Assembly (NCBI RefSeq): GCF_016772315.1
Contig: NZ_CP053482.1
Coordinates: 2,909,501-2,973,500 of the forward strand
Source of the DNA: Thiothrix subterranea
GTDB taxonomy: Bacteria > Pseudomonadota > Gammaproteobacteria > Thiotrichales > Thiotrichaceae
Reading direction: 5' to 3'
Length of the DNA: 64,000 nt
Below the pieces are notes generated by a model. The model saw only the letters and a list, made by a program, of their open reading frames with translations, was not told the DNA's origin and searched no databases. A program made the position numbers and the translations under genes. Below, one piece after another: positions 1 to 8,496 of this stretch (the stretch's first letter is position 1; every line of letters begins with the position of its first letter).

Positions 1-528
1 GGGGACGGATGGCTTGGAAAATTCCAGCACCAACAAGCGTCCGCCCGGTTTCAATACGCGATACATGGAGCGCAACGCTTTATCCTTATCCGTCACATTC
101 CGCAGCCCGAAGGCGATGGTAATAATGTCGAAATGGTTGTCAGCAAACGGCAAGCACTCGGCATTGGCTTGCACATAGTGCACATTGCCGCCAATTCCCA
201 TGTCAGTTAAGCGTTCCCGCCCGTTTTCCAGCATCGACGCATTGATGTCGGAAAGAATCACTTCGCCATCATCGCCCACTATCCGCGCAAACTTCGAAGC
301 TAAGTCACCGGTGCCGCCTGCCAAGTCCAATACGCGGTTGCCGCGTTTCGCCCCTGCCGCATCAATCGTGAAGCGTTTCCACAAGCGATGCACGCCAAAT
401 GACATTACGTCGTTCATTACGTCGTACTTGTCGGCTACTGAATGAAATACTCCGGCAACCCGACTAGCTTTCTCGGTAACGGGTACTTGTTGAAAACCGA
501 AATGGGTGGTTTGTTCCTGTTCTGCCAT
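1..528 (-). CDS. ubiE: UbiE C-methyltransferase (partial, 3' end outside window)
   Basis: SAM-dependent C-methyltransferase of ubiquinone/menaquinone biosynthesis. The 176 visible codons start with [15 protein letters not shown] and show the family signatures: [17 protein letters not shown] (about residues 36-52), the SAM-binding [11 protein letters not shown] loop, DINASML, and [17 protein letters not shown] near the left edge. The frame stays open to base 1, so roughly the last third of the usual 250-residue protein lies outside. The ATG at 526-528 gives the canonical N-terminus. It is divergent from the small secreted-protein gene at 610. Recognition rests on the two Ubie/COQ5 signature regions and is confident. 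Confidence 0.95.
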   Translation of the reverse strand, partial: MAEQEQTTHFGFQQVPVTEKASRVAGVFHSVADKYDVMNDVMSFGVHRLWKRFTIDAAGAKRGNRVLDLAGGTGDLASKFARIVGDDGEVILSDINASMLENGRERLTDMGIGGNVHYVQANAECLPFADNHFDIITIAFGLRNVTDKDKALRSMYRVLKPGGRLLVLEFSKPSVP

Positions 529-609
529 GCGACATGTTTCCGTGTGGTTCAAGGTGACTCAATTATTTGAACATTGTAACAGGCAAACGTTATTTCTACA
601 TGGAGTCTG

Positions 610-1008
610 ATGATGAAAAAGTTAATAGCAGGTTTGGGCTTGACGGTATTAGCCGTGCCGTCCGCACAAGCGTGGTCAATGGATGATTCACGCACCGTGC
701 ATGCCAATAAAAGCCAGCCGATAGTGCGGGTCGTCAAGCATTATCAAACCGCCACCTTATCGTGTGAGCAATGCCAAGTAAGCCAAGGACGAACGCAACG
801 GCATTCACACCAAGCAACCGGCTGGCAGCGTTCGGCACGGGTAACACCGCAGCGGATGCAACGCCCGCATCAGGCAGCGCATGTGCCGATACGCCCGGTG
901 CAAATGCACGCCTATTACGTGCCGCAACGCCATCACGCCGCCAAACAGCCGCTGCGTGTTCACCGGATTGTGGGGCAAGCGCAACCGATGTGCCGTTATA
1001 TTCGTTAG
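610..1008 (+). CDS. Small secreted His/Gln-rich protein of unknown function
   Basis: I do not recognise a family. The 132-residue product begins with a clear Sec signal peptide (MMKKLIAGLGLTVLAVPSAQA, cleavage after AQA, about residue 21). The rest is basic and rich in His, Gln and Arg, with two Cys spaced CEQC near residue 56. No membrane segment follows the signal, so a periplasmic or secreted product is likely. A GGAG just before the tandem ATGs supports a start at 610 or 613. It converges with pilD, whose stop lies 5 bases beyond. His-richness with a CxxC could mean metal binding, but that is only a guess. Confidence 0.7.
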   Translation: MMKKLIAGLGLTVLAVPSAQAWSMDDSRTVHANKSQPIVRVVKHYQTATLSCEQCQVSQGRTQRHSHQATGWQRSARVTPQRMQRPHQAAHVPIRPVQMHAYYVPQRHHAAKQPLRVHRIVGQAQPMCRYIR

Positions 1009-1012
1009 TGGT

Positions 1013-1888
1013 TTAGAAGGGGATGAAAATCCGGCTCATCCAGGTCAAAATTGCCTCGCGCCATACGATTGCCACAAAGCCTGCCATTGCCAGCCACGGG
1101 CCAAATGGCATGGGCAGGCTTTCGCGTTTGCCTTTTGCCAGCATCCACAAAATGCCAAACACCGCCCCAAACGCGGATGACGCAAAAATCACAAACGGTA
1201 GAATTTGCCAGCCACCCCATGCGCCGAGTGCTGCCAGCAATTTGAAATCGCCATGCCCCATGCCTTCCTTGCCCGTCAACAGTCGGAACAGGTGAAACAC
1301 TGACCACAACGCCAAATAACCAAAAGCTGCGCCCACGACCGCATCCGGCAAATTCACCAATGTGCCACTGATATTGAGCAGCAAACCCGCCCACAGCAGC
1401 GGATACGTCAGAATGTCAGGCAGCAGCATGGTTTGCGCGTCAATCATAAACAGCGCGACCAAGACCCAAGTAAAGCCGAGCAACGCCACCAGTTCAACGC
1501 CATAACCGACGCGCCAAGCGACCAACATGGACAGCAATGCCGTTGCCAATTCCACCAACGGGTATTGGCTGGAAATCGGCGTCTTGCAACCGGCACATTT
1601 GCCGCGCAGAAATACGTAGCTGATCACGGGAATGTTTTCCAGTGCCGTGATTTTGTGACCACAGGTCGGGCATTGTGAGCGTGGCACGACCAGATTGAAA
1701 TCGCCGGTATCCAGCTTATCGGGCGGCTGATCCAGCCATTCGTGACAATCCTGTTTCCACTGGCGTTCCAGCATGATGGGCAGGCGGTAGATCACCACGT
1801 TCAGAAAACTGCCCACCAATAGCGAAAATAGCCCCACGACGCTTATCAGCCAAACAGGGCTGGTTTTGAGTAAAAAAATCAGTTCCAT
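1013..1888 (-). CDS. pilD: Prepilin peptidase / N-methyltransferase PilD
   Basis: Integral-membrane aspartyl protease that cleaves the leader of type IV prepilins and methylates the new N-terminal Phe. The 291 residues contain the N-terminal zinc-binding pair CPTC (73-76) and CAGC (98-101) of the bifunctional enzymes. They are followed by the membrane-embedded peptidase domain, with catalytic Asp in FMIDAQTMLLPD (D150) and in GHGDFK (D214). Several hydrophobic segments surround them. It is the last gene of a pilB-pilC-pilD block, 14 bases after pilC. Its substrates in this window are the two pilins at 10744-11749. Length and motifs are typical. Confidence 0.96.
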   Translation of the reverse strand: MELIFLLKTSPVWLISVVGLFSLLVGSFLNVVIYRLPIMLERQWKQDCHEWLDQPPDKLDTGDFNLVVPRSQCPTCGHKITALENIPVISYVFLRGKCAGCKTPISSQYPLVELATALLSMLVAWRVGYGVELVALLGFTWVLVALFMIDAQTMLLPDILTYPLLWAGLLLNISGTLVNLPDAVVGAAFGYLALWSVFHLFRLLTGKEGMGHGDFKLLAALGAWGGWQILPFVIFASSAFGAVFGILWMLAKGKRESLPMPFGPWLAMAGFVAIVWREAILTWMSRIFIPF

Positions 1889-1902
1889 GCGAGTATGCGT
1901 TC

Positions 1903-3153
1903 CTAAACAACAGCCCCAAGTTTAAAGATGGGCAAGTACATGGCGATGACCAAACTGCCCACAATACCGCCCAATACCGCCATGATCAGCGGTTCAATTT
2001 GTTTTGCCAAGGTGTCGACCAAGCCGTCAACCTGTGCTTCGTAATAATCGGCTACTTTTGCCAACATTTCTTCCAAACGCCCGGATTCTTCACCGATACG
2101 GGTCATTTGTACCATCATATTCGGGAATAATTGCGTGGTTTGCATGGAGGTATTCAATTGCACCCCGCGAGCGGTGTCGTCTTGAATCCGCCGCGACGCT
2201 TCTTCATACAAGGCATTGCCGGTCGCGCCCGCCACCGAATCCATCGCTTCCACCAACGGCACACCCGCCGCAAACATGGTGGCTAGGGTACGCGCAAACC
2301 GGGCGACTGCTGACAAGTTCAGGATATTACCCATAATCGGGATTTTTAACGACGCTTTATCCACGAAACGGTCAAAGGCTGGCGAGCGTTGCCGCGCTTG
2401 GGTGAAGCCGGTTCCCACTGCAACAAACATCAGAATGGGTTGCCACCAGTTAGCGACCAGCCAATCTGAAAACGAAATGACCAATAGCGTGAAAGCAGGC
2501 AAGTCTGCGCCAAAGCTGCTAAACACTTCCTTAAACTGCGGAATAACCCAGATGAGCAAGATGGCCGACACCACCACAGCGGCAACCACGACGATAATCG
2601 GGTACATCATCGCGCTTTTGACTTTGGCTTTGAGCGCTTCGCTTTTTTCTTTGTAGGTGGCGACTTTTTCCAGCATGGTTTCCAGCGTACCGGCCTGTTC
2701 ACCCGCTTTCACCAAGTTGACGAAAAGTTTGTCGAAATACTTGGGGTGTTTGGCTAACGCTGAACCTAAACTGGCACCGCCTTCAATGTCTGCACGTAAT
2801 TTGTTCACCAATTCGCGTACCGAGGCGTTATCGCCCCCGGAAGCCATCAGTTCCAAGGATTGCACCATGGGCACGCCGGAACGCATCATGGTGGTCAATT
2901 GGCGGGCAAATTGCGCAATATCCCCCGGTTTGATGGCGGCTTTGAACAAGGGTTTGGGTTTGCGGTAGATACGCCCCGGATTAATGCCTTTGCGTCGCAG
3001 TTCAGCGCGTAACCAGTTGGGGTTCACGGCTTCGGTTTCACCGCGCATTTTTACGCCATTGCGGTTAACGCCTTCCCACTTGTAAATGGCTTGTGCTTCG
3101 CTGGGGGCAGGTTTTTTGCCTGCTACCGGTTTTTTCAAGGTGTTGCTTTGCAT
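1903..3153 (-). CDS. pilC: Type IV pilus inner-membrane platform protein PilC
   Basis: Polytopic platform protein that couples the PilB motor to pilin insertion. The 416 residues show two type II secretion F domains, each beginning with a FARQLTTMMRSGVP-like or FARTLATMFAAGVP segment (about 82-205 and 285-405). Strongly hydrophobic stretches lie at about 185-210, 230-250 and 385-410. The cytoplasmic N-terminus carries the usual KWEGVNRNGVKMRGE element. It lies between pilB and pilD in the same orientation. The 93-base gap to pilB shows no strong terminator, so co-transcription is likely. Confidence 0.96.
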   Translation of the reverse strand: MQSNTLKKPVAGKKPAPSEAQAIYKWEGVNRNGVKMRGETEAVNPNWLRAELRRKGINPGRIYRKPKPLFKAAIKPGDIAQFARQLTTMMRSGVPMVQSLELMASGGDNASVRELVNKLRADIEGGASLGSALAKHPKYFDKLFVNLVKAGEQAGTLETMLEKVATYKEKSEALKAKVKSAMMYPIIVVVAAVVVSAILLIWVIPQFKEVFSSFGADLPAFTLLVISFSDWLVANWWQPILMFVAVGTGFTQARQRSPAFDRFVDKASLKIPIMGNILNLSAVARFARTLATMFAAGVPLVEAMDSVAGATGNALYEEASRRIQDDTARGVQLNTSMQTTQLFPNMMVQMTRIGEESGRLEEMLAKVADYYEAQVDGLVDTLAKQIEPLIMAVLGGIVGSLVIAMYLPIFKLGAVV

Positions 3154-3246
3154 ATCCGTGGCTCTGCGTTATTTTTGTGATTATTGCCAGTCTAACACGC
3201 ACAGGCGGTGGAACTGCATCCGGTGGGATAAGTGGTCGTTACAGGC

Positions 3247-4968
3247 TTAGTCTGAGGTGACGCGCTCCAATTCAGCCAACGAGGTGACACCTTGGCGCAC
3301 TTTGTTGAGCGCGGAACGGCGTAAATCCGCAATGCCTTCTTTGAGGGATTGTTCAGCGATTTCCAGCGAGTTGCTGCCATTCATAATCATGCGCCCCATT
3401 TCGGCGGAAATCGGCATGACTTGGTAAATACCTACCCGCCCTTTGTAGCCGCGCGAACATTCTGAACAGCCGCAAGGCTCATACAGCTTGAGTGCTGGAA
3501 TTTCCTCTTGGTGAAAGCCCATTTGCAGCAAGACGTCGCGGGGTACATCCGAGGGTTTTTTGCAGTTTTCACACAAGCGCCGTGCAAGGCGTTGGGCAAT
3601 AATTAAGTGAATGGAGGAGGCGATATTAAACGTCGGCACGCCCATGTTCATCAAACGGGTCAAGGTTTCCGGGGCGCTATTGGTGTGCAAGGTGGATAAC
3701 ACCAAGTGTCCGGTTTGTGCCGCTTTGATGGCAATTTCAGCGGTTTCAAGGTCGCGGATTTCCCCCACCATGATGATGTCCGGGTCTTGACGCAAAAAAG
3801 AGCGCAGAGCTTCGGCAAAGGTCAGCCCGACTTTGGCGTTGACGTTGACTTGATTCACGCCGGGCATATTGATTTCGGCGGGGTCTTCGGCAGTGGAAAT
3901 GTTTTTTTCCGGGGTGTTGAGGATGCCTAAACCGGTGTACAGCGTCACGGTTTTACCGCTACCCGTCGGGCCTGTGACCAGAATCATGCCATCGGGTTTT
4001 TCCAGCGCTTTCATGAAATCGTGTTGTTGCTTGGGTTCAAAACCGAGCTTTTCTACCCCTAGCGTGGCGTTGGAGGAGTCGAGTATCCGCATAACCACTT
4101 TTTCACCGAACAGGGTGGGGAGGGTGTTGACACGAAAGTCGATTTTTTGCTTGTCGCTGACCGTAAAGCGGATGCGCCCGTCTTGAGGGACGCGGCGTTC
4201 GGAAATATTCATCCGCGCCAGTACTTTGATGCGCGAAATTAATTGCTGGGCGGAATCGTTGGGTGGGGTGGCAACGACTTGCAAAATGCCGTCGATCCGG
4301 TAGCGGATGCGCATGTTTTTTTCAAAAATTTCAATGTGAATATCTGACGCTTTGGATTTAATGCCGTGGGCTAATAGCTTGTCGACGAATTCAATGACGG
4401 CGGGATCTTCGTCATCTTTGGTTTTGAGATCGCGGACGTCTAGGGATATTTCTTTGGCTGCGGCTACCGGCGCGGCAGTGGGAGAGGCTTTGCCGCTGTG
4501 GGGTTGGGCGGCGTGCCCACTCATGCCGTCGTCGCTGCTGATGTAGCGTTGCAGCTTGTCGAATTCCACAAAAACGGGTTCGGGGATTAAGCCGGTGGCA
4601 AATTTGACATCATCCAAATTGGTCAAATACGTGGGGTCAGCCAAGCCCACCATGAGATTTTTGCCGCGCTGATAGAGGGGAATCAGGTTGAGTTTGCGCA
4701 TCTGCTCTGGGCTGAGCAAGGCTGCAATCGGCGGCGGAATGCTGATTTGGTCGAGGTCGACCATGCTGAGGCCGTATTCGAGGCTGGCAGCGTAGGCGAC
4801 GTCTTTGGTGGATACGATGCGTGAGCGGATCATCCATTCCACCAGCGAGACTTTTTCCGCGCGCGCTTTCTGCACGGCTTGCGTCGCCGACTCTTTGTCG
4901 AGCAAGTCTTGCACAACTAATTGTCTGGCTAACCCCGGTAAGGGGATGGAAGAAGTCAGCGGAATCAT
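3247..4968 (-). CDS. pilB: Type IV pilus assembly ATPase PilB
   Basis: Cytoplasmic hexameric ATPase that powers pilus extension. The 573-residue protein has an N-terminal MshEN/GspE-N domain (about 10-140), a variable linker, and the motor domain. The motor domain has Walker A GPTGSGKT (333-340), an Asp-box region around EDPAEINMPG, Walker B DIIMVGEIRD, and the His box TGHLVLSTLHTN. A C-terminal zinc-binding cysteine set (CENC, CGCSEC) is typical of PilB rather than PilT. It leads the pilBCD block. No retraction ATPase (pilT) is in the window. Confidence 0.97.
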   Translation of the reverse strand: MIPLTSSIPLPGLARQLVVQDLLDKESATQAVQKARAEKVSLVEWMIRSRIVSTKDVAYAASLEYGLSMVDLDQISIPPPIAALLSPEQMRKLNLIPLYQRGKNLMVGLADPTYLTNLDDVKFATGLIPEPVFVEFDKLQRYISSDDGMSGHAAQPHSGKASPTAAPVAAAKEISLDVRDLKTKDDEDPAVIEFVDKLLAHGIKSKASDIHIEIFEKNMRIRYRIDGILQVVATPPNDSAQQLISRIKVLARMNISERRVPQDGRIRFTVSDKQKIDFRVNTLPTLFGEKVVMRILDSSNATLGVEKLGFEPKQQHDFMKALEKPDGMILVTGPTGSGKTVTLYTGLGILNTPEKNISTAEDPAEINMPGVNQVNVNAKVGLTFAEALRSFLRQDPDIIMVGEIRDLETAEIAIKAAQTGHLVLSTLHTNSAPETLTRLMNMGVPTFNIASSIHLIIAQRLARRLCENCKKPSDVPRDVLLQMGFHQEEIPALKLYEPCGCSECSRGYKGRVGIYQVMPISAEMGRMIMNGSNSLEIAEQSLKEGIADLRRSALNKVRQGVTSLAELERVTSD

Positions 4969-5048
4969 GGATAAAAACTATCTTGTCATTATTAGAATAA
5001 ATAGAACTACATGATAGCGCGTTGAAAGTGTCTATAACATGAATTTCT

Positions 5049-6605
5049 TTAAGCGCTGCTGGCTGCCAGTTCTGTGACCCAATCATCCACCGTTTTGGCT
5101 TTGCTGCTAAAGTTGATGCCTAACAGCACTTTAGGGCGTGGATCAGTACGATACGCGCCTGCATAGTCCTTGTCTTTTATCTGCTTGAGCGCGGTTTTGG
5201 CATTTTTATTGAGCTTGAATTCGATAATGTAGATGTGCGTGGGGGTTTTGACTACGCAATCAATGCGCCCGGTGCTGTCGTTGACTTCGGCTTCGGTGTA
5301 TTGCCCCAGATAGAAAAACACCAGATAAATCAGGCTGTGGTAGTAGGCTTCGGCTTCTTTGATGAAAATTTGCGAGGGGATTTTTTTGAAGATGCTTTTG
5401 ATGATGTCGATGACTTGTTCAAGGTCATTGGCTTGGAATGCCTTGTGTAAATGCACAACCAAGGGGGTGCCGAGTGCGGTTTGCTCATGCCGCAGGTTGC
5501 TGATCATGTATTCCAGTAGGGCTTCTTTGACTTCAGCGTTAGGGTAGTCGAGGCGGTAGAGGTTGTGTTCGTCGATACCTTTGATCGTCAAATAGCCGGT
5601 TTGGAATAAGATTGGCAAGGTTTCCAGATATTCAATGTCGTAACTGGAAAAGGCGCGTTCGCTCAGTTCGAGGTTGTCGAATTGATAGAGCCAGTCGCGC
5701 CGCATCAGTTTGATCAAGAACGTGGGCGTGCCGGATTCAAACCAGAAGTTGCGAAACGCATTGGCGCTGAAAAAACTGAGGATGGAATACGGGTTGTAGA
5801 CGAAGTTTTCGTTATCCCACGAGTAGCCGTTGTACCAGCGGCGTAGTTTTTCCAGCAATTCTGCACGGCTGAGTTTCAGACGTTGTTCAGCGGCAGGGAA
5901 ATAGGGGGCGAAATAATGTTCCAGCTCGGCTTGGGTGTAGCCGACTAGGGTGGCGGCTTTGTGGTCTAAGGTTAGGTCGTAGAGGTTGTTCAGGTCGGAA
6001 AATACCGAGACTTTGCTGAATTTAGAAACACCCGTGATGAGTAGAAATTCCAGATAGGGGTCGCTGTCTTTGATGACCGAGTAAAAGGTTTTCATCACCT
6101 GTTGATTGGTTCGAGCTTGTGGGATGTCATCGAGGTAGTCAATCAGCGGCTTGTCGTATTCGTCGATGAGTAGGACAACTTTTTTGCCGTGTTGTCGTGC
6201 TAGCTGCTCCAACAGTTGGCGAAACATCAACGCGATGCTGGCTTGCTGTGGGAATGTTATACCTCCTATTGCCCCGATCTTGTTCAGTTCTTGGCGGATA
6301 GCTTGTTCTAAGCCAATTTCTCGATAACCAATACTGCTAAAAGATAGGTGTACCACCGGATGCTTGTTATCCCAATCCCATTGGTTTTCAATCCATAAAC
6401 CTTTGAACAGGTCGCGTTTGCCGCTGAAAATGGCATTGAGGGTGGAGAGTGTCAGCGATTTTCCGAAGCGGCGCGGGCGCGAGAGGAAGTAGTATTTGCC
6501 GCTGGCAATCAGGCGGTGGATGGCTTCGGTTTTGTCGATGTATAGGTAGTCCTTGCCGATGATTTCTTCAAAGGTTTGGATGCCGACGGGGAGTTTTTGC
6601 AACAT
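5049..6605 (-). CDS. AAA-ATPase-like / PD-(D/E)XK nuclease family protein (DUF1703)
   Basis: Member of the family with an AAA-ATPase_like N-terminal domain and a C-terminal PD-(D/E)XK nuclease-like domain, common in mobile gene pools; the biological role is not established. From the ATG at 6605 it has 518 residues and begins MLQKLPVGIQTFEEI. It shows a P-loop-like SRPRRFGKS, Walker B VVLLIDEYDKPL, and near the C-terminus GRIDCVV...IYIIEFKLNK, the D...ExK nuclease core. Upstream in-frame starts add only non-family sequence overlapping the divergent neighbour. It faces away from an Rpn-like nuclease gene at 6715 and interrupts the pil region. Confidence 0.85.
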   Translation of the reverse strand: MLQKLPVGIQTFEEIIGKDYLYIDKTEAIHRLIASGKYYFLSRPRRFGKSLTLSTLNAIFSGKRDLFKGLWIENQWDWDNKHPVVHLSFSSIGYREIGLEQAIRQELNKIGAIGGITFPQQASIALMFRQLLEQLARQHGKKVVLLIDEYDKPLIDYLDDIPQARTNQQVMKTFYSVIKDSDPYLEFLLITGVSKFSKVSVFSDLNNLYDLTLDHKAATLVGYTQAELEHYFAPYFPAAEQRLKLSRAELLEKLRRWYNGYSWDNENFVYNPYSILSFFSANAFRNFWFESGTPTFLIKLMRRDWLYQFDNLELSERAFSSYDIEYLETLPILFQTGYLTIKGIDEHNLYRLDYPNAEVKEALLEYMISNLRHEQTALGTPLVVHLHKAFQANDLEQVIDIIKSIFKKIPSQIFIKEAEAYYHSLIYLVFFYLGQYTEAEVNDSTGRIDCVVKTPTHIYIIEFKLNKNAKTALKQIKDKDYAGAYRTDPRPKVLLGINFSSKAKTVDDWVTELAASSA

Positions 6606-6714
6606 GGGAAGTCCGCTGTGGAAAGTGCATGGGAAAAGCATAGCACAGTTCTTGCGGTACGGTTTTGGGTGGTCTGCTACACTTGTTTTGTCGTCATCAT
6701 TTATGGTCGTTGTC

Positions 6715-7617
6715 ATGCAGGACAAGTACGTTAATCCCTTTACCGATTTTGGTTTTAAGAAGCTGTTCGGGGAAGAACCACACAAGGAGCTGTTGATCAG
6801 TTTTCTTAATACTTTATTGCCTGAAAAACACCAGATTCAGGATTTGCAATATACCCGTAATGAACAGCAAGGGGCGAGCATTCTCGACCGTAAAGCTATT
6901 TTCGATTTGAGCTGTGTTAGCTTGACGGGTGAGCGCTTCATTGTCGAATTGCAGAAAGCCAAACAGAATTATTTTAAAGACCGTAGCTTGTATTACGCCA
7001 CCTTTCCGATTCAGGAGCAGGCGCAACGGGGGGATTGGGATTACAAGCTGGCGGCGGTGTATACGGTTGGTATTCTGGACTTTACGTTTGAGGAAGATCG
7101 GGAAGCAGCAGAAAAGCCAGTGATGCATTTTATTCAGCTCAAGAATCAGAGCGGGCATGTTTTTTACGATAAATTAACTTTCATTTATCTGACGTTGCCG
7201 TATTTTCAGAAGACACTGACGGAGTTGCAAACGGATCAGGATAAGTGGTTTTACATTTTTAAGCATTTACACGAATTGCAGGAAATTCCGCCCGTATTGC
7301 AGGGTGCAGTTTTTCTCAAACTGTTTGAAGCGGCACAGATTGCTTGTTTCAATCCGGCGGAGCGCCAAGCCTACGAAGACAGCCTTAAATATTACCGTGA
7401 TCTCAAAAATGTGACGGACACCGCGCGGGAAGAAGGCTGGGAAGAGGGACGAGAGGAGGGACGCGAAGAAGGTATCAGCATCGGGGTTGAGCGTGGTAAA
7501 CAGGAGGAGCAACGCAAGGTTATTCTTGCTTTGTCTGCCAAGGGTTTGGATGCGGCATTTATCGCTGATACGTTGAATCTATCGGTCGATTTTGTGCAGC
7601 AAGTGATGGCGGAGTAG
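6715..7617 (+). CDS. Rpn family recombination-promoting nuclease / putative transposase (PD-(D/E)XK)
   Basis: Rpn-like protein, a family of mobile-element-derived PD-(D/E)XK nucleases that can promote recombination. The product starts MQDKYVNPFTDFGFKKLFG, the classic opening of the family. It has the catalytic elements DRKAIFDLSC (Asp) and FIVELQKAKQ (ExQ) near residues 55-85. It ends with a charged coiled repeat of REEG units and a small helical tail (LNLSVDFVQQVMAE). An in-frame ATG at 6703 is an alternative start. It is divergently arranged with the DUF1703 gene; the two starts are about 110 bases apart. The reading frame is intact, 300 residues. Confidence 0.88.
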   Translation: MQDKYVNPFTDFGFKKLFGEEPHKELLISFLNTLLPEKHQIQDLQYTRNEQQGASILDRKAIFDLSCVSLTGERFIVELQKAKQNYFKDRSLYYATFPIQEQAQRGDWDYKLAAVYTVGILDFTFEEDREAAEKPVMHFIQLKNQSGHVFYDKLTFIYLTLPYFQKTLTELQTDQDKWFYIFKHLHELQEIPPVLQGAVFLKLFEAAQIACFNPAERQAYEDSLKYYRDLKNVTDTAREEGWEEGREEGREEGISIGVERGKQEEQRKVILALSAKGLDAAFIADTLNLSVDFVQQVMAE

Positions 7618-7667
7618 TCGTCGGAAGTTGGGCGTGGACGACGAGATCAGAGTGGCGTTCTTCGACT

Positions 7668-7760
7668 GAGGAGTTGCTTGCTGGTGATGTCTTTGGTTTG
7701 CATCGCTTGAGTTTAGCAGCAGGACATCAGCATTCTAGCCTTGCCCTGCTGAGCGGTTGG
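7668..7760. repeat. 93-bp direct repeat, copy A
   Basis: This stretch matches 8400-8492 in the same orientation with 90 of 93 positions identical by eye. Read on the minus strand it contains a start region (MQTKDITSKQLL) that runs out of homology after 12 codons and stops soon after. It therefore looks like the 5' end of a gene family that has been copied. The two copies flank the HTH-regulator gene and the toxin relic. Confidence 0.8.
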
Positions 7761-7812
7761 TATTAGCGGTTGGCTGCTACTTTGGGTAATTGATTGGTAC
7801 GGAGCCGCTGTT

Positions 7813-8190
7813 TTAGGCAGCGTTGCCGTGGTGCAAACCAAACTGGACACGAAAATCGGTTGCCTTGACCGTTGGGGCAAGCTTTCCGGCTTGCTTGTGC
7901 AACTCGACCACGCCGTAACGTTCTAGGGTTTTTAATGTGCGTGACAGGTTGGGTTTTTTGCGGTGGGAAAGTTGTTCTAGTTCGCTTAGGGACTGGGGTT
8001 GATGGCGTATGATTAAATCCAGCAATGCTTGGTTTTCATCGCTCAATACTTGCGCCATGGATTTTACAGACTCAAACCATATTTTAGGTTCATCGGGTAG
8101 CGGTTGATAGTCACCTTTGGCGATGGCGATAGTACGTTGGATGTAATCCAGTCGTGACATAATGCCGATATTGAGAATTTTGTTTGTCAT
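7813..8190 (-). CDS. HVO_A0114-type / MarR-like winged-helix regulator (antitoxin-like)
   Basis: Small DNA-binding protein of 125 residues. The central part, LSDENQALLDLIIRHQPQSL, SELEQLSHRKKPNLSRTLKTL and ERYGVVEL, is a winged helix-turn-helix of the type found in HVO_A0114 family regulators, often encoded next to a DUF6516 toxin-like protein. The relic at 8210-8294 immediately upstream looks like the start of such a partner, so this is probably an orphaned antitoxin. A GAGG lies about 7 bases before the ATG. It may regulate its own promoter. The gene sits between the two copies of a 93-bp direct repeat. Confidence 0.75.
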   Translation of the reverse strand: MTNKILNIGIMSRLDYIQRTIAIAKGDYQPLPDEPKIWFESVKSMAQVLSDENQALLDLIIRHQPQSLSELEQLSHRKKPNLSRTLKTLERYGVVELHKQAGKLAPTVKATDFRVQFGLHHGNAA

Positions 8191-8209
8191 GTTTATGCCT
8201 CGCCCATCT

Positions 8210-8294
8210 AGCCGTTGTCCATTGGAAATATCTCACCATTCAGCAAGAGCAAGGTTTCTAAACCTTTATCCTCATTGTGTTGCTGTGTGGGCAT
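8210..8294 (-). pseudogene. Relic of DUF6516-type toxin partner gene
   Basis: Starting at 8294 the minus strand reads a 28-codon frame containing GLETLLLLNGEIFPMDNG and then TAG. From memory this matches the N-terminus of DUF6516 family proteins, which are normally over 100 residues and encoded just before an HVO_A0114-type HTH gene. A short ATG-GGC-GAG-GCA-TAA piece follows before the HTH start, as if the body of the gene had been deleted. The rest of the 306-base gap between the HTH gene and tfpZ holds the second copy of the direct repeat. Confidence 0.55.
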
Positions 8295-8399
8295 GGCGAA
8301 TCGTCCTTGGGTTATGATTGGATGATAACAGTATAAGCGTACAGATCGCAATTTTTAGTGCTTGAGCAGCAGATTGGCGAGGTCGGCTGCCATGCGTTT

Positions 8400-8492
8400 G
8401 AGGAGTTGCTTTCTGGTGATGTCTTTGGTTTGCATCGCTTGAGTTTAGCAGCAGGACATGGGCATTCTAGCCTTGCCCTGCTGAGCGGTTGG
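8400..8492. repeat. 93-bp direct repeat, copy B
   Basis: Second copy of the repeat at 7668-7760, same orientation, three mismatches. On the minus strand this copy encodes a short frame, MQTKDITRKQLLKRMAADLA and a few more residues, before TAA near 8356, so it extends further than copy A. It ends four bases before the 3' end of the TfpX/TfpZ-like gene, close enough to act as spacer sequence behind it. Confidence 0.8.
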
Positions 8493-8496
8493 CTTT

